Source: Streptosporangium roseum DSM 43021 (GTDB taxonomy: Bacteria; Actinomycetota; Actinomycetes; Streptosporangiales; Streptosporangiaceae). From it: a DNA stretch of 64,000 nt. Under the pieces are notes generated by a model that saw only the letters and a list, made by a program, of their open reading frames with translations, was not told where the DNA came from and did no database searches. The DNA is taken from positions 9,548,001 through 9,612,000 of the forward strand of contig NC_013595.1 of NCBI RefSeq assembly GCF_000024865.1, in the 5' to 3' direction. The position numbers and the translations under genes are program-made. Of this stretch, positions 43,300 to 51,167 are shown piece by piece (within the stretch, counting starts at the first letter, position 1; each line of letters begins with the position of its first letter).

Positions 43300-43565
43300 T
43301 CCCTCGCCCCCGGTGACCCGCTGCCCTCCACGCCCCAGCTCGCGACCACCTACGACGCCTCGCTGAGCGTGGTGAAGCTGGCTGTGGGGGTTCTCTACGG
43401 GCTGAAGGGCTGGTCATCGGCCAGCAGGGCAAGGACGTCTTCGTCCGCGAGGACGCCGCCCCGACTCCGCCGGCCTCCGATGAGCTCTCCGAGATCCGCG
43501 CCACGCTGCAGGACCTGTCTGCGCGATTGGAACGGGTGGAATCCCGGCTTGCCGAGCGCGAGTAG
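43300..43565 (+). pseudogene. GntR (KorSA-like) gene fragment
   Basis: Corresponds to codons from SLAPGDPLPS to the stop of the gene at 13467-13802. The N-terminal DNA-binding helices and promoter are deleted. A frameshift lies near VVKLAVGVL (about 43395), after which the original frame resumes with the coiled-coil codons. The stop is at 43563-43565. Non-functional. Confidence 0.85.
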
Positions 43566-43570
43566 CATCC

Positions 43571-43747
43571 TCATCCTCGCACGTGGCAGCCGGTGACCCG
43601 CCGGGCCAGGCCCGCCGCGCGACTCGGTGGGATGTCGCCCAGGCGCATCCGCCGGTCCTCCTGGCGCATCCCGACCAGGACGAGCACGTAGCCGACGGCT
43701 ACGGTCACACTGAGCACGAGGCCGATGATCAACGGGATCGCGGTCAC
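43571..43747 (-). CDS. Small single-helix membrane protein (58 aa), copy 2
   Basis: Same length as the product at 13808-13984, and the only residue change I see is Ile to Val in VLVLVG. The helix is MTAIPLIIGLVLSVTVAVGY. A GTG start overlaps the upstream zinc-ribbon stop in the same way. Conservation with intact frame while neighbours decay suggests recent exchange between the elements. Confidence 0.55.
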   Translation of the reverse strand: MTAIPLIIGLVLSVTVAVGYVLVLVGMRQEDRRMRLGDIPPSRAAGLARRVTGCHVRG

Positions 43748-43959
43748 GTCCAGATCACCCCCGCCTCGACGATGCCGCGCGGACGGTTGGCCGGACGCCG
43801 GGACTGCCCGTTCCTCGCGGCCGTCCAGTGTCTGGCGAGCCGACGGCGCGTCCAGCGGTCCCGGGCCCGGCACTTGAGGCAGCGGAATCGCCCCTGCTCC
43901 AGGGCCGCGCCGCACTCGCAGATGGGGGTCTCGTCGATCGGCTTGATGTGGTTGATCAC
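43744..43959 (-). CDS. Small zinc-ribbon protein (71 aa), copy 2
   Basis: Paralogue of the protein at 13981-14199: INHIKPIDETPICECGAALE and CLKC are kept, while the basic middle has changed (DRWTRRRLARHWTAARNG). The GTG start and AGGAGAG-type site match copy 1. Coupled to the small membrane gene. Confidence 0.55.
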   Translation of the reverse strand: MINHIKPIDETPICECGAALEQGRFRCLKCRARDRWTRRRLARHWTAARNGQSRRPANRPRGIVEAGVIWT

Positions 43960-44112
43960 TGTCGGCTCTCCTCTCGGTCGCTGCCGGTGGTGCCTTGCGA
44001 TACCGAGAGTGCGACAAGGAGTCAGGACGTGATCACTACAGGATGGGACATGTTCAGGACGTCCGGTCTACGATTGCCAAGTCCCCGGACGTCCCCTCTA
44101 CGGGCAGGTGAG

Positions 44113-44853
44113 ATGGCGAACGAGCGGCTACGGGTAGCCCTCCTCGAACACGGCACCACCGTCGACGCGCTGGCCGAAGCCGTCCGGGTCGACGCCAAGA
44201 CCGTGGAGCGGTGGATCACCCAAGGTCGCATACCGTACCGAAAACACAGATTCGCGGTCGCCAAACTCCTCGGCGTGGAAGAGGCCTACCTATGGCCGGA
44301 CGCGCTGACCCCCAAACAGGCCGCAGCCGTCTCCGGAAGCGAACTCGTCACCGTCTACCCGCACCGCTGGGCCGTACCCAAGGACACCTGGGGACGTCTG
44401 TTCTCCGCGGCCCAGGAGGAGATCGGCGTACTGGTCTACAGCGGCATCTTCATCGCCCAGGACACCGGCATCATGCGCACCTTCGCCGAGAAGGCCAAGG
44501 CCGGGGTGCGTGTCCGTATCCTGCTCGGTAACCCGGACGCGCTCGAAGTCGCCCAGCACGGCGCGGACGAAGGCGTCGGCGACGGCATGGCCGCGCAGAC
44601 CCGGATGGCCCTGATGCTCTACCGGCCGCTACAGCAGGTCGAGGGCATCGAGATCCGGTTGCACCACACCATCCTGTACAACTCCATCTACCGCGGGGAC
44701 GACCAACTTCTCGTCAACACCCACATCTACGGCAAGTTCGCCGCCGACGCCCCGGTCATGCACCTGCGCAAGATAGCGGGCGGGGACATGGTCTCGACCT
44801 ACACCGACAGCTTCGAAGCCGTCTGGGCCGGCGCCACCCCCGTAGAGTCCTGA
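44113..44853 (+). CDS. HTH regulator with DUF5919/PLD-like domain, copy 2 (same protein as 14353-15093)
   Basis: The encoded 246-residue protein is identical to copy 1. The upstream direct repeats and ribosome site are also conserved, with a single G-to-A change between them. It ends three bases before the Nudix gene. The identity contrasts with clear divergence of the integrase and HD relics on either side. Because the same regulator is made from both elements, cross-regulation is expected; this is inference. Confidence 0.75.
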   Translation: MANERLRVALLEHGTTVDALAEAVRVDAKTVERWITQGRIPYRKHRFAVAKLLGVEEAYLWPDALTPKQAAAVSGSELVTVYPHRWAVPKDTWGRLFSAAQEEIGVLVYSGIFIAQDTGIMRTFAEKAKAGVRVRILLGNPDALEVAQHGADEGVGDGMAAQTRMALMLYRPLQQVEGIEIRLHHTILYNSIYRGDDQLLVNTHIYGKFAADAPVMHLRKIAGGDMVSTYTDSFEAVWAGATPVES

Positions 44854-44856
44854 GCC

Positions 44857-45336
44857 ATGGCCCGCCGCATCGACTTCTACGACGACCCTGAGGCGCCCGC
44901 GCCCAACAGCCTCGTCCCCTCGATGAACGTCGTGGTCACCAACGACGCCGGGGACATTCTCATGATCCAGCGAAGCGACAACGACAACTGGGCCGTGCCC
45001 GGCGGCGCGATCGACCTGGGCGAGTCCCTGCCGCAGGCAGCCGTCCGGGAGACGCTGGAGGAGACCGGCATCACCTGCGAGATCACCGGCCTGGTCGGCA
45101 CCTACACCGACCCTCGTCATGTGATCCTCTACACCTCTGACGGCGAGGCCCGCCAGGAGTTCTCCATCGTGTTAACCGGCCGCGCGGTAGCCGGCGAGCC
45201 AACCCCGAGCGACGAGTCCCGCGAGGTGCGCTGGGTGCCTCGCGACGAGATCGACTCGCTGACCATGGACCGGTCGATGCGCCTGCGGATCCGGCACTAC
45301 CTGGCCGGTACGGCCGACGGTCCGTACATCGGATAA
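44857..45336 (+). CDS. pif: Nudix-family protein, Pif-like, copy 2 with full Nudix box
   Basis: Protein of 159 residues. The box reads GAIDLGESLPQAAVRETL then EETGI, with the first Glu present, unlike copy 1. The N-terminal 35 residues and a central block are identical to copy 1. The box region and C-terminus (HYLAGTADGPYIG) differ, so the pair is mosaic. It may still confer immunity against related elements even though element 2 is otherwise dead. Confidence 0.75.
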   Translation: MARRIDFYDDPEAPAPNSLVPSMNVVVTNDAGDILMIQRSDNDNWAVPGGAIDLGESLPQAAVRETLEETGITCEITGLVGTYTDPRHVILYTSDGEARQEFSIVLTGRAVAGEPTPSDESREVRWVPRDEIDSLTMDRSMRLRIRHYLAGTADGPYIG

Positions 45337-45348
45337 CCCATCCACGTC

Positions 45349-45381
45349 CGGCACGGCGCCCGCGAAGCGAGAGCCGTGCCG
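45349..45381. terminator. Bidirectional-type stem-loop between convergent genes
   Basis: CGGCACGGC (45349-45357) and GCCGTGCCG (45373-45381) form a perfect 9-bp stem with a 15-base loop. It sits in the 87-bp gap between the convergent Nudix and metallopeptidase-like genes. No T-tract is present, as is usual for many actinomycete terminators. Confidence 0.55.
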
Positions 45382-45423
45382 TCGAACGGGAAAATGGCGG
45401 CGACAGGATTCGGTCGCGGCAGG

Positions 45424-46206
45424 CTACGCGACCTTGCCGGACGGGGCGGTCCAGGTGTTGCACGACTTGGGGTTGCCGGTGGAGTAGCCCCGGTTGAACC
45501 AGTAGGCCAGGTTGGCGCCCTTGCCGAATATGTCGATCTTGCTCTTGTTCGCCCCGGTCTTCGCCAGCTCCGCCAGGCGTTTGGCGTCCTTGGCGGGGTA
45601 GCCGAGAGCGGACCACAGGCTCTTGGCGGTCACTCCGCTGATGCACTGCGCCTGCAGGTTGTAACGGCGGAGCTGTTCGGACATCTCAGTGCCGTCGTCG
45701 GCGTGCAGGGCGTTGTAGGCCTCGGCGATGTCGACCATGTTCAGCACGTGCTCGCCGTACGCCGAGCTCAGCTGCGCGAAAATCTGGACATCGTCGGACG
45801 CCTTGAGCCAGTCAGAACGGATCTGCACGATGAAGTTGGCGTGTCCCCCGCAGTAGAAGACCGCTGATTTCTTCGGGCTCAGCGTCCGCCCACGGCAGTC
45901 CGTCTTGTACGTGCCCTTCATCTCCACCAGGGTCGGGACGAACGGCAGGCTGGCTTCCTTGAGATAGGAACCCCAGGTGTCGTTCAAGCAGGAGATGACC
46001 GCGTTGACGTGCTTCGTGACCGAGGCCAGCGTCTTTCCCTTGGCGGGTTTCTCCGCACATGCCGCCTCGGGGAGCTTACCGACGGCGTAAAGAGAGTTGT
46101 TGGTCAAGTCCTGGGCATCGTTGACCGGATATGCGTAGGCACTGGTCGTACCGGAGGAGAGCAGGACGGATGCCCCGACAGCCACCATGATCGCACGAAT
46201 CTTCAT
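45424..46206 (-). CDS. Secreted neutral zinc metallopeptidase homologue lacking the zinc motif
   Basis: Exported protein of about 260 residues. The signal peptide is MKIRAIMVAVGASVLLSSGT with cleavage near AYAYP. The layout follows YpfJ-type putative neutral zinc metallopeptidases: SAVFYCGGHANFIVQI, then the helix that should hold H-E-x-x-H reads SSAYGEHVLNMVDIAEAYNA, and YNLQAQCISGVTAKSLWSAL matches the usual LQADC segment with Asp changed to Gln. Catalytic His and Glu are therefore missing, so it is probably a non-enzymatic relative. Four or more cysteines could form disulfides. The start at 46206 gives a normal signal peptide; an ATG four codons upstream also exists and neither has a clear ribosome site. 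Confidence 0.65.
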   Translation of the reverse strand: MKIRAIMVAVGASVLLSSGTTSAYAYPVNDAQDLTNNSLYAVGKLPEAACAEKPAKGKTLASVTKHVNAVISCLNDTWGSYLKEASLPFVPTLVEMKGTYKTDCRGRTLSPKKSAVFYCGGHANFIVQIRSDWLKASDDVQIFAQLSSAYGEHVLNMVDIAEAYNALHADDGTEMSEQLRRYNLQAQCISGVTAKSLWSALGYPAKDAKRLAELAKTGANKSKIDIFGKGANLAYWFNRGYSTGNPKSCNTWTAPSGKVA

Positions 46207-46227
46207 GGCGATGAACATTAGGGCATA

Positions 46228-46246
46228 CGCCTAGGAATGCTAGGCG
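46228..46246. promoter_or_regulatory. Inverted repeat upstream of the metallopeptidase-like gene
   Basis: CGCCTAG and CTAGGCG, separated by GAATG, lie 21 bp before the start codon. On the plus strand the stem is followed by TTTT. It may be an operator for the leftward gene or a terminator; position near the start favours an operator. Confidence 0.45.
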
Positions 46247-46389
46247 TTTTACATACGCCCCCCTTCCCTTATCGCGGAAATGGGTAACTTGGGCTGCATC
46301 ATCCCCGGGGCGCTCACTGATTCCACGGCAGGACGTTGTGGCCTGTGCGCGTCATACGTATCTCTTGAGCAGCACAGCATCATGAAGAT

Positions 46390-46530
46390 GGACAGGGCAG
46401 CGATTTCCAGCGCTGCTTCAACACGGCCTGTACGGCGCGCACGACCGCGGTGATGCACGGGTCGCCTGGGTGATCGACCGGCTGACCAAGTGCTCGGGGC
46501 CGTACCGAGAGCAGGTCTCCGCCAGGCGTA
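46390..46530 (-). pseudogene. HD-protein C-terminal remnant
   Basis: The DNA resembles the C-terminal coding region of the HD gene at 16039-16626 (segments matching its RAVQAAL and RYGPEHLVSRSI codons) with several small deletions. No open frame remains. It is a third trace of this gene in the window. Confidence 0.6.
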
Positions 46531-46566
46531 TCTCGGCCTCGACCGGCACGGCTACCATTCATGATC

Positions 46567-47043
46567 ATGTCGATGTGGTTGAACCTGGCGAAGATCGATG
46601 TCGAGCTGCTGGAGTCCGTACAGGCGGACCCTGATCTGATCGGAGAGATCTTCTTCGATGACGGGCAGGCGCCCGTCGGCTTCCAGCCGGAAACCGACAT
46701 GTTCGGAGATGACTACCGAACCCTCAGCGCCATCGCGGAGGGCAGAGCCAAGGCCGAGCATGAGAGTGCGCAGTGGCAGGAGTGTTATCCCTGGCTCGCG
46801 GCGGCGACCGGCGAGACCGGTGAGAACGACGTGGAGGGCTACGAGTTCGGCTACGGCCCGGCGTTCGTCCTCGACCCCGGCCAGGTGACGGCCGTCGCGC
46901 AGGGCCTGATGGGCGAGGGATGGGGATTCGGCGCCGCTCGACGGGACGCGGCAGAGGGCGCTCATGAGGGGTTCGAGGACCTCGGGCCGTTCTACGCGGC
47001 GGCGGCACGAGAGGGCAAGGCCATCGTGGGCGGGGTGAGCTGA
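46567..47043 (+). CDS. DUF1877 (YfbM-like) protein
   Basis: Protein of 158 residues matching DUF1877: the start MSMWLNLAKIDVELLESVQA, the acidic middle with FFDDGQAPVGFQPE, and the end with EDLGPFYAAAAREGKAIVG. Family members are small cytoplasmic proteins of unknown function, often near toxin or immunity-type genes. Three ATGs lie within four codons; I use the one giving MSMW, the usual family start. No strong ribosome site. The frame is intact, unlike its neighbours. Confidence 0.7.
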   Translation: MSMWLNLAKIDVELLESVQADPDLIGEIFFDDGQAPVGFQPETDMFGDDYRTLSAIAEGRAKAEHESAQWQECYPWLAAATGETGENDVEGYEFGYGPAFVLDPGQVTAVAQGLMGEGWGFGAARRDAAEGAHEGFEDLGPFYAAAAREGKAIVGGVS

Positions 47044-47169
47044 CCCGCTGCGGTGGCCAACGCACCGCTTCCGACGGGCTTTGCACCAGAGCCAAACCCT
47101 GTGGCCGCGCCTTGCCGGCGCCCGTAAGGTGCCGATCATGGTGGAGAAGACATCCGGGGAACACGCCCA

Positions 47170-47712
47170 ATGACCCTGTTCACGCACCTCACCTCAGCCG
47201 ATGACGTCCGCTCGATCCGGCGGGCCGGCGTTCGCGCCCGCAGCCGCGACCACGAGGGGAACGGCCGAGGTCTTCTGCCTGCCGATCCTGCCCTCCTACC
47301 AGCTCACCCACCAGTGAAGCCGGGAGCTGCGACGCGGCGGGCGGCGCACGATGGCCGCCGTCGACTTCCGACTGCCTGACGATGAACCCGTGTTCGTAGG
47401 CCACTATGGACGGGCCCATCAGGAGCTTCCCAGCGCCGAGCCGCAGCCCTGATCGCCGGATGCGAAGACGCCCGGGGATAGGAGGTGTTCGTCCCTCGGG
47501 CGATCCCCGCCAAGGAGCTCCACCGCGTCCGCGCCGTGAACCCGGTGACCGGCTGGCGATACATGCCCGACGCCCACGGCAGATTCCCCTGCCCCTGCCC
47601 CATGTGCATCCCGCGTGGCCAGTACGGCGGAGCGAAGATCCGCCAGGCGGCCGAGGGCCGCGGCTATCGGAGAAGCAGGCCGAGTCCACAGGGCCGTACA
47701 TCAGCCGGCTAG
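47170..47712 (+). pseudogene. Frameshifted hypothetical gene (actinobacterial conserved type)
   Basis: The start MTLFTHLTSADDVRSIRRAG is followed by a frame change near 47260, then FCLPILPSYQLTHQ and an in-frame stop, AVDFRLPDDEPVFVGHYGRA, a further shift, and EVFVPRAIPAKELHRVRAVN with VTGWRYMPDAHGRFPCPCPM to a stop at 47712. The pieces in order look like one protein of about 175 residues. I do not know its function. At least two frameshifts and one stop make it non-functional. Confidence 0.7.
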
Positions 47713-48032
47713 GCCGGTGTCAGCTCTGCCATTTGCGACCAGCCCTCGCCGGGCACCTCGACGTTGATGATCTCCGGCGTCTCCGCGATCACCTCGGGCA
47801 TCCATGCCATGGCGGTCTTGAAGTGCTCGGAGCCCACGTGGGCCTCGCCCGCCGCGGATGAGGCGAATGCCTCAAGCAGGACGAACTGGTGGGGCGTCTC
47901 GACGCTCCTGGACCATTCGAAGAAGACGTTGCCCGGCTCCTGCCGAGTGGCCTGAGTGAAGTCGTCAACGAGCGAGAGCCATTCCTCGCTCCGCTCAGGA
48001 CGGACGGTGAACTTGACGGCAATGAAGATCAT
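47709..48032 (-). CDS. ABM-family monooxygenase-like protein, copy 2
   Basis: Protein of 107 residues almost identical to that at 15574-15897: differences by eye are at VETPHQFV, AAGEAH and VIAETPEI. The fold and family notes are as for copy 1. It overlaps the end of the frameshifted gene by four bases on the opposite strand. In element 1 this gene directly follows the Nudix gene; here 2.4 kb of other DNA lies between. Confidence 0.78.
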   Translation of the reverse strand: MIFIAVKFTVRPERSEEWLSLVDDFTQATRQEPGNVFFEWSRSVETPHQFVLLEAFASSAAGEAHVGSEHFKTAMAWMPEVIAETPEIINVEVPGEGWSQMAELTPA

Positions 48033-48173
48033 GAGTTGGTTTCTTTCGCTGTGCTGAAGGGTGCGTGCTCTCCGCGTGCGGGATGCCGCGCGGGACAGGC
48101 ACGCGGCGCCATGACCACGATAAACGAGAGTCCGGTTGGCCGGCCGCCAGGGCGTCCTGGACTCGGCCTGCCG

Positions 48174-48461
48174 TCAGCGGCCGTCCCGGCCATCCGGCAG
48201 AGCACCGTCAGCCAGTGCGGCCTGCACCGCCCGCACAGCCGAGGAGATGCACGGAGTCGCGTTGCTGATCGACCGGCTGACCAGGTGCTCAGGACCGTAA
48301 CGGGAATGGATCTCCGCCAGCCGGTCATCGACGTCGAGGGGAGTTCCGCCCGGGCTGGTGGTCATGTCGCAGTAGGTCAGCGCCTCCACCAACTCCGGAC
48401 GCTCCTGGTCGAACTCTTCATTGAGCGCGTCGAGCAGGCCGCGCTCAGGCGCCTCGCAGTG
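48174..48461 (-). pseudogene. HD-domain gene, C-terminal fragment
   Basis: Encodes RGLLDALNEEFDQERPELVE and the rest of the C-terminal half of the HD protein at 16039-16626, ending at the same GRDGR residues. The N-terminal half with the HD catalytic pair is missing; homology ends at about 48461 where an IS630 fragment begins. Non-functional as an HD hydrolase. Confidence 0.8.
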
Positions 48462-48640
48462 GAACTCCTGGCTCGTCTTCGCCGACGAGTCCGGCCGGAA
48501 CCTGAGACCGCCCAAGGCCAGGACCTGGGCCTGCAAGGGGCACACCCCGGGGTTACAAGTGGCCTACCGCGGCCATGAACGGGTCTCGATCGCCGCCCTG
48601 ATCTGCGCCAAACCGGGGAGCGTCTCGCGCACGGTCTTCA
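48462..48640 (+). pseudogene. IS630-family transposase fragment
   Basis: A stretch in one frame reads WNSWLVFADESGRNLRPPKA, RTWACKGHTPGLQVAY and VSIAALICAKPG, matching the DDE-domain start of IS630 transposases. It is from a different subgroup than the relic at 22044-23114. Both ends are lost, so no inverted repeats are found. Its insertion or recombination probably cut the HD gene. Confidence 0.75.
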
Positions 48641-49594
48641 GGAGGCCAAGAACACCTCTCTTAGATGCCACTCCAAGGCGTCCCGATCGGGGCGATCATG
48701 CCGCTCATCGGGCAGCGCGATCACAGCTCCGGCACGCTGATAGAACTCGTCGCCATCGCCGAACTGTTCTCGCAGGCGTGGGCTGACACATAGCCGATAC
48801 TCCGCATCAATGCCCAGATAGCCACGATCAAACAGCGTGTGTACGTCTGAGCGCAACAGAATGCCGTTGTCCAGGCGATGCTGACCGCCGGCGGAGACCG
48901 GGCGGATGTGAGCAGCTTGGAGGGCAGGGAGGATCCTGCTGCCGGTAATCGCGCATTGCCGGTGGTAGGCGTTGAGGACGACTGCTTGAAAAGCCCCCTG
49001 CCCGAGGCGCTGTGGGACCAACCGGGGGTCGCCGAAGACCGGGCCTTCGCGCCGCCATGGTTGCGTGAGATCGCCCTCGACGTGGCGGCCGTCGAGCAGG
49101 CGGGCAACCAGCTCACGAAAGTAGCCGGCCTCGGGAACGGCCAGGTCATAGCCCTTGCCCTGAACGATGTTGGGGGCGAAGTCGGGAGGAGCCGACGCAG
49201 GAGGGTCGAAGAAGCGAGTGTCTCGGAGCAAGATGCAGCCGATGACAGGATCTTCGCCCTCAGCTATAGGTTGCTTGCGGTACTGGCTGATCCGCCGTCT
49301 CATCTGCCCCATGTCGGCAGCACCGTTGGCCTCACCGAATATCTGCCAGGCCTCGGAGAGAGGCAGCGGCTCAAAGGCGTCGAAGAAGCCGCCGCCAACC
49401 ACGCGGTTATGCGGGCCGCGGCGCACTACTCGCTTGTCCTCGTGATGGGTTTTGAAGAAGAACGGCTCTCCGGACTTGAGCGCGCGGAACTGCATACCTC
49501 CCGACGGGCGCCAGAAGTTGGCTTCGGTCAAGGCCGGGCGGTCTGCAAGGAACTGATACCAGTTGCCGTCAGTGACTCCGACATATGCACGCAT
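48638..49594 (-). CDS. HNH restriction-type endonuclease
   Basis: Protein of 318 residues. The N-terminal region (GVTDGNWYQFLADRPALTEA, FKTHHEDKRVVRRG) resembles modified-base or EVE/PUA-like recognition parts. The C-terminal nuclease has FQAVVLNAYHRQCAITGSRI, QAAHIRPVSAGGQHRLDNGI and LLRSDVHTLFDRGYLGID, an HNH motif with conserved A-x-H-I and N-G. Such proteins cleave foreign or modified DNA and often stand alone. It starts at the ATG 49592-49594. A fragment of a type I restriction gene lies next to it, so this stretch may be an old defence locus. Confidence 0.78.
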   Translation of the reverse strand: MRAYVGVTDGNWYQFLADRPALTEANFWRPSGGMQFRALKSGEPFFFKTHHEDKRVVRRGPHNRVVGGGFFDAFEPLPLSEAWQIFGEANGAADMGQMRRRISQYRKQPIAEGEDPVIGCILLRDTRFFDPPASAPPDFAPNIVQGKGYDLAVPEAGYFRELVARLLDGRHVEGDLTQPWRREGPVFGDPRLVPQRLGQGAFQAVVLNAYHRQCAITGSRILPALQAAHIRPVSAGGQHRLDNGILLRSDVHTLFDRGYLGIDAEYRLCVSPRLREQFGDGDEFYQRAGAVIALPDERHDRPDRDALEWHLREVFLAS

Positions 49595-49759
49595 GCAGTG
49601 AATTGTGCAGCCTGATGATCATTGTGGGTAGTCCTGCCGACATATCCAGCAAGACATTACAAGCCTTACGTCGCCACGCCGAAGCCGCAGACGAACTCGC
49701 CGTCTTCGCGGCCGTAGCGGCCGACACCGTGAAGGCATCATGGGCGACGGCGATGCCTT

Positions 49760-49984
49760 CATCGGGAGCAGAAACTCGCAGCGATCGCCCGCGACCTCGT
49801 TGTGGCTGTCAGCAAGAATCTCTCGACCGACTGGGCAACCCGAGACGATGTCCAGGCCAAGATCCGCTCCATCATCAAGCGGCTACTCGCCAAGCACGGC
49901 CACCCGCCGGAAGTAGATCATGTTGGCGGCAGTGAGATGGCGAACGTCGCCGGCACCGGCCTCCGTAGGCTCGCGCTTGAGTAG
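49760..49984 (+). pseudogene. C-terminal fragment of a type I restriction enzyme R subunit (HsdR, DUF3387)
   Basis: Reads QKLAAIARDLVVAVSKNLST, DWATRDDVQAKIRSIIKRLL and AKHGHPPEVDHV, matching the end of HsdR proteins. The stop is at 49982-49984. Upstream to 49619 the sequence is a further decayed piece with a frameshift. All motor and nuclease domains are missing. Confidence 0.7.
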
Positions 49985-49990
49985 GCGCAG

Positions 49991-50758
49991 TTACCACGTT
50001 TGGTCGCCGGCACGGACCAGTATCTCGTTGACGGCGACCCGCCGCTCTCGCGTGACGATGTAGCTGATCGCGTCCGCGATGTCCTCCGGCCGCAACGCTT
50101 CGATGCCGTCGATCTGTCGGCGGGCCGCGTCCCGGGTGGTGTCGCTGAGGTGGTTCACCAGTTCGGTGTCCACGGCGCCGGGCTCCACCACGCTGACCCG
50201 GACGCGTTCGCCGAGCAGTTCCTGGCGAAGCGATTCGGTGAACGCGTTCAGGCCGAACTTGGTCAGGCCGTAGACGCTGCTCCCCGGCCGGGCGACTCGC
50301 CCGGCCGTCGAGCCGACGTTCACCAGATCCGCCACCTGCCGCGGGGATGTGGACGCCGCGTAGATCAGGTGCGGGATGGCGGCGTGTGTGACGTGCAACA
50401 GTGCAGCCACGTTGAGCGAGATCATCCGATCCCACTCCTCGATGGTGGTGTGCAGCGCCGAGTTGAGCAGCATGATCCCGGCGTTGTTGACCAGGATGTC
50501 CAGGCGCCCGAACCGTTCCAGCGTGTCCTGCACCATGTCGTCGGCGCGTTCAGGCTCGGTGATGTCGACCTCTAACACGGCCGCCTCTCCGCCCAGCTCC
50601 GCGATGTCGCTCGCGACCTGGTCCAGGCGGTTGCGGCGACGGGCGACCAGGGCTACCGCCGCGCCCTCGCGGGCGAGGCGGCGCGCGGTCGCGGCGCCGA
50701 TTCCGCTGCTGGCGCCGGTGACGAGCGCGACGGCTCCGTCTAGCGGCCGGTCATACAT
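49991..50758 (-). CDS. Short-chain dehydrogenase/reductase
   Basis: Protein of 255 residues with the classical SDR pattern: ALVTGASSGIGAATARRLAR (cofactor Gly-rich loop), LEVDITEPE, LVNNAGIML, the catalytic Ser in LVNVGSTAGRV and the Y-x-x-x-K in SSVYGLTKFGLNAF. The ending LVRAGDQTW is familiar from actinobacterial SDRs of this subgroup. The ATG at 50756-50758 follows GAGG; a longer frame upstream is not conserved. The arginine pair after the cofactor strand (VALVARRRNRLD) suggests NADP(H). It is intact, unlike the genes upstream of it. Confidence 0.88.
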   Translation of the reverse strand: MYDRPLDGAVALVTGASSGIGAATARRLAREGAAVALVARRRNRLDQVASDIAELGGEAAVLEVDITEPERADDMVQDTLERFGRLDILVNNAGIMLLNSALHTTIEEWDRMISLNVAALLHVTHAAIPHLIYAASTSPRQVADLVNVGSTAGRVARPGSSVYGLTKFGLNAFTESLRQELLGERVRVSVVEPGAVDTELVNHLSDTTRDAARRQIDGIEALRPEDIADAISYIVTRERRVAVNEILVRAGDQTW

Positions 50759-50816
50759 GGCTGCCTCATTCCCTCGGGTCGAGGACGACGCGGAAGCGGG
50801 CGTCGCCGCAGATCGT

Positions 50817-51167
50817 TTACTGATGAGTTTTAGGTGCCATGCCGGCCGAACCCCTGCACCGGCGGCGGCATCGACGCGCCCGATGACCGCCGGGGAACCC
50901 GACGCCGGCGCGCTCGCCGACCCGCCACCCCGGGTCGACACCGTCGCCGCTGGCCTCGATCACGCCGTCGATCACGTGGCCGGGCACGATCGGCATCGAG
51001 CGGTGGGGCCGCCGCCCTTCTGCGGCGAGGACGTCGCTGTGGCAGAACCCGCAGGCCTCGACATGTATCCGTACATGCCCTGGCGACGGCTCATGGCGCT
51101 CGCATTCGACCGGCTCGAACTGCCGCCGACCGGAGACGGTGACGGCACGGTGGGCGGACGCGCTCAC
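50817..51167 (-). pseudogene. Zinc-dependent alcohol dehydrogenase, N-terminal fragment
   Basis: Starts at a GTG (51165-51167) and reads SASAHRAVTVSGRRQFEPVE, then HVEACGFCHSDVLAAEG with a zinc-ligand Cys, and VPGHVIDGVIEASG. Homology ends near VGERAGVGFPGG, after which the frame is random. The catalytic remainder and Rossmann domain are deleted. It overlaps the stop of the VOC relic (GTGA), so the two were once coupled. Confidence 0.75.

Larger units (their letters stand above)
40676..48461. mobile_element. Remnant of a second AICE stacked at the same tRNA (element 2); right end uncertain
   Basis: The first 130 bp share short stretches with the left end of element 1, including TTGACCTTGC, CCGAACGCAGCC and ATATGCGCGGGATG. 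A broken integrase, an SCO3933 fragment, a GntR fragment and then collinear copies of the small membrane gene, zinc-ribbon gene, HTH regulator, Nudix, ABM and HD genes follow in the same order and orientation as in element 1. The rep, xis, spread and tra genes are gone. No further att copy is seen, so the right limit is set at the last recognisable homology. Confidence 0.7.
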
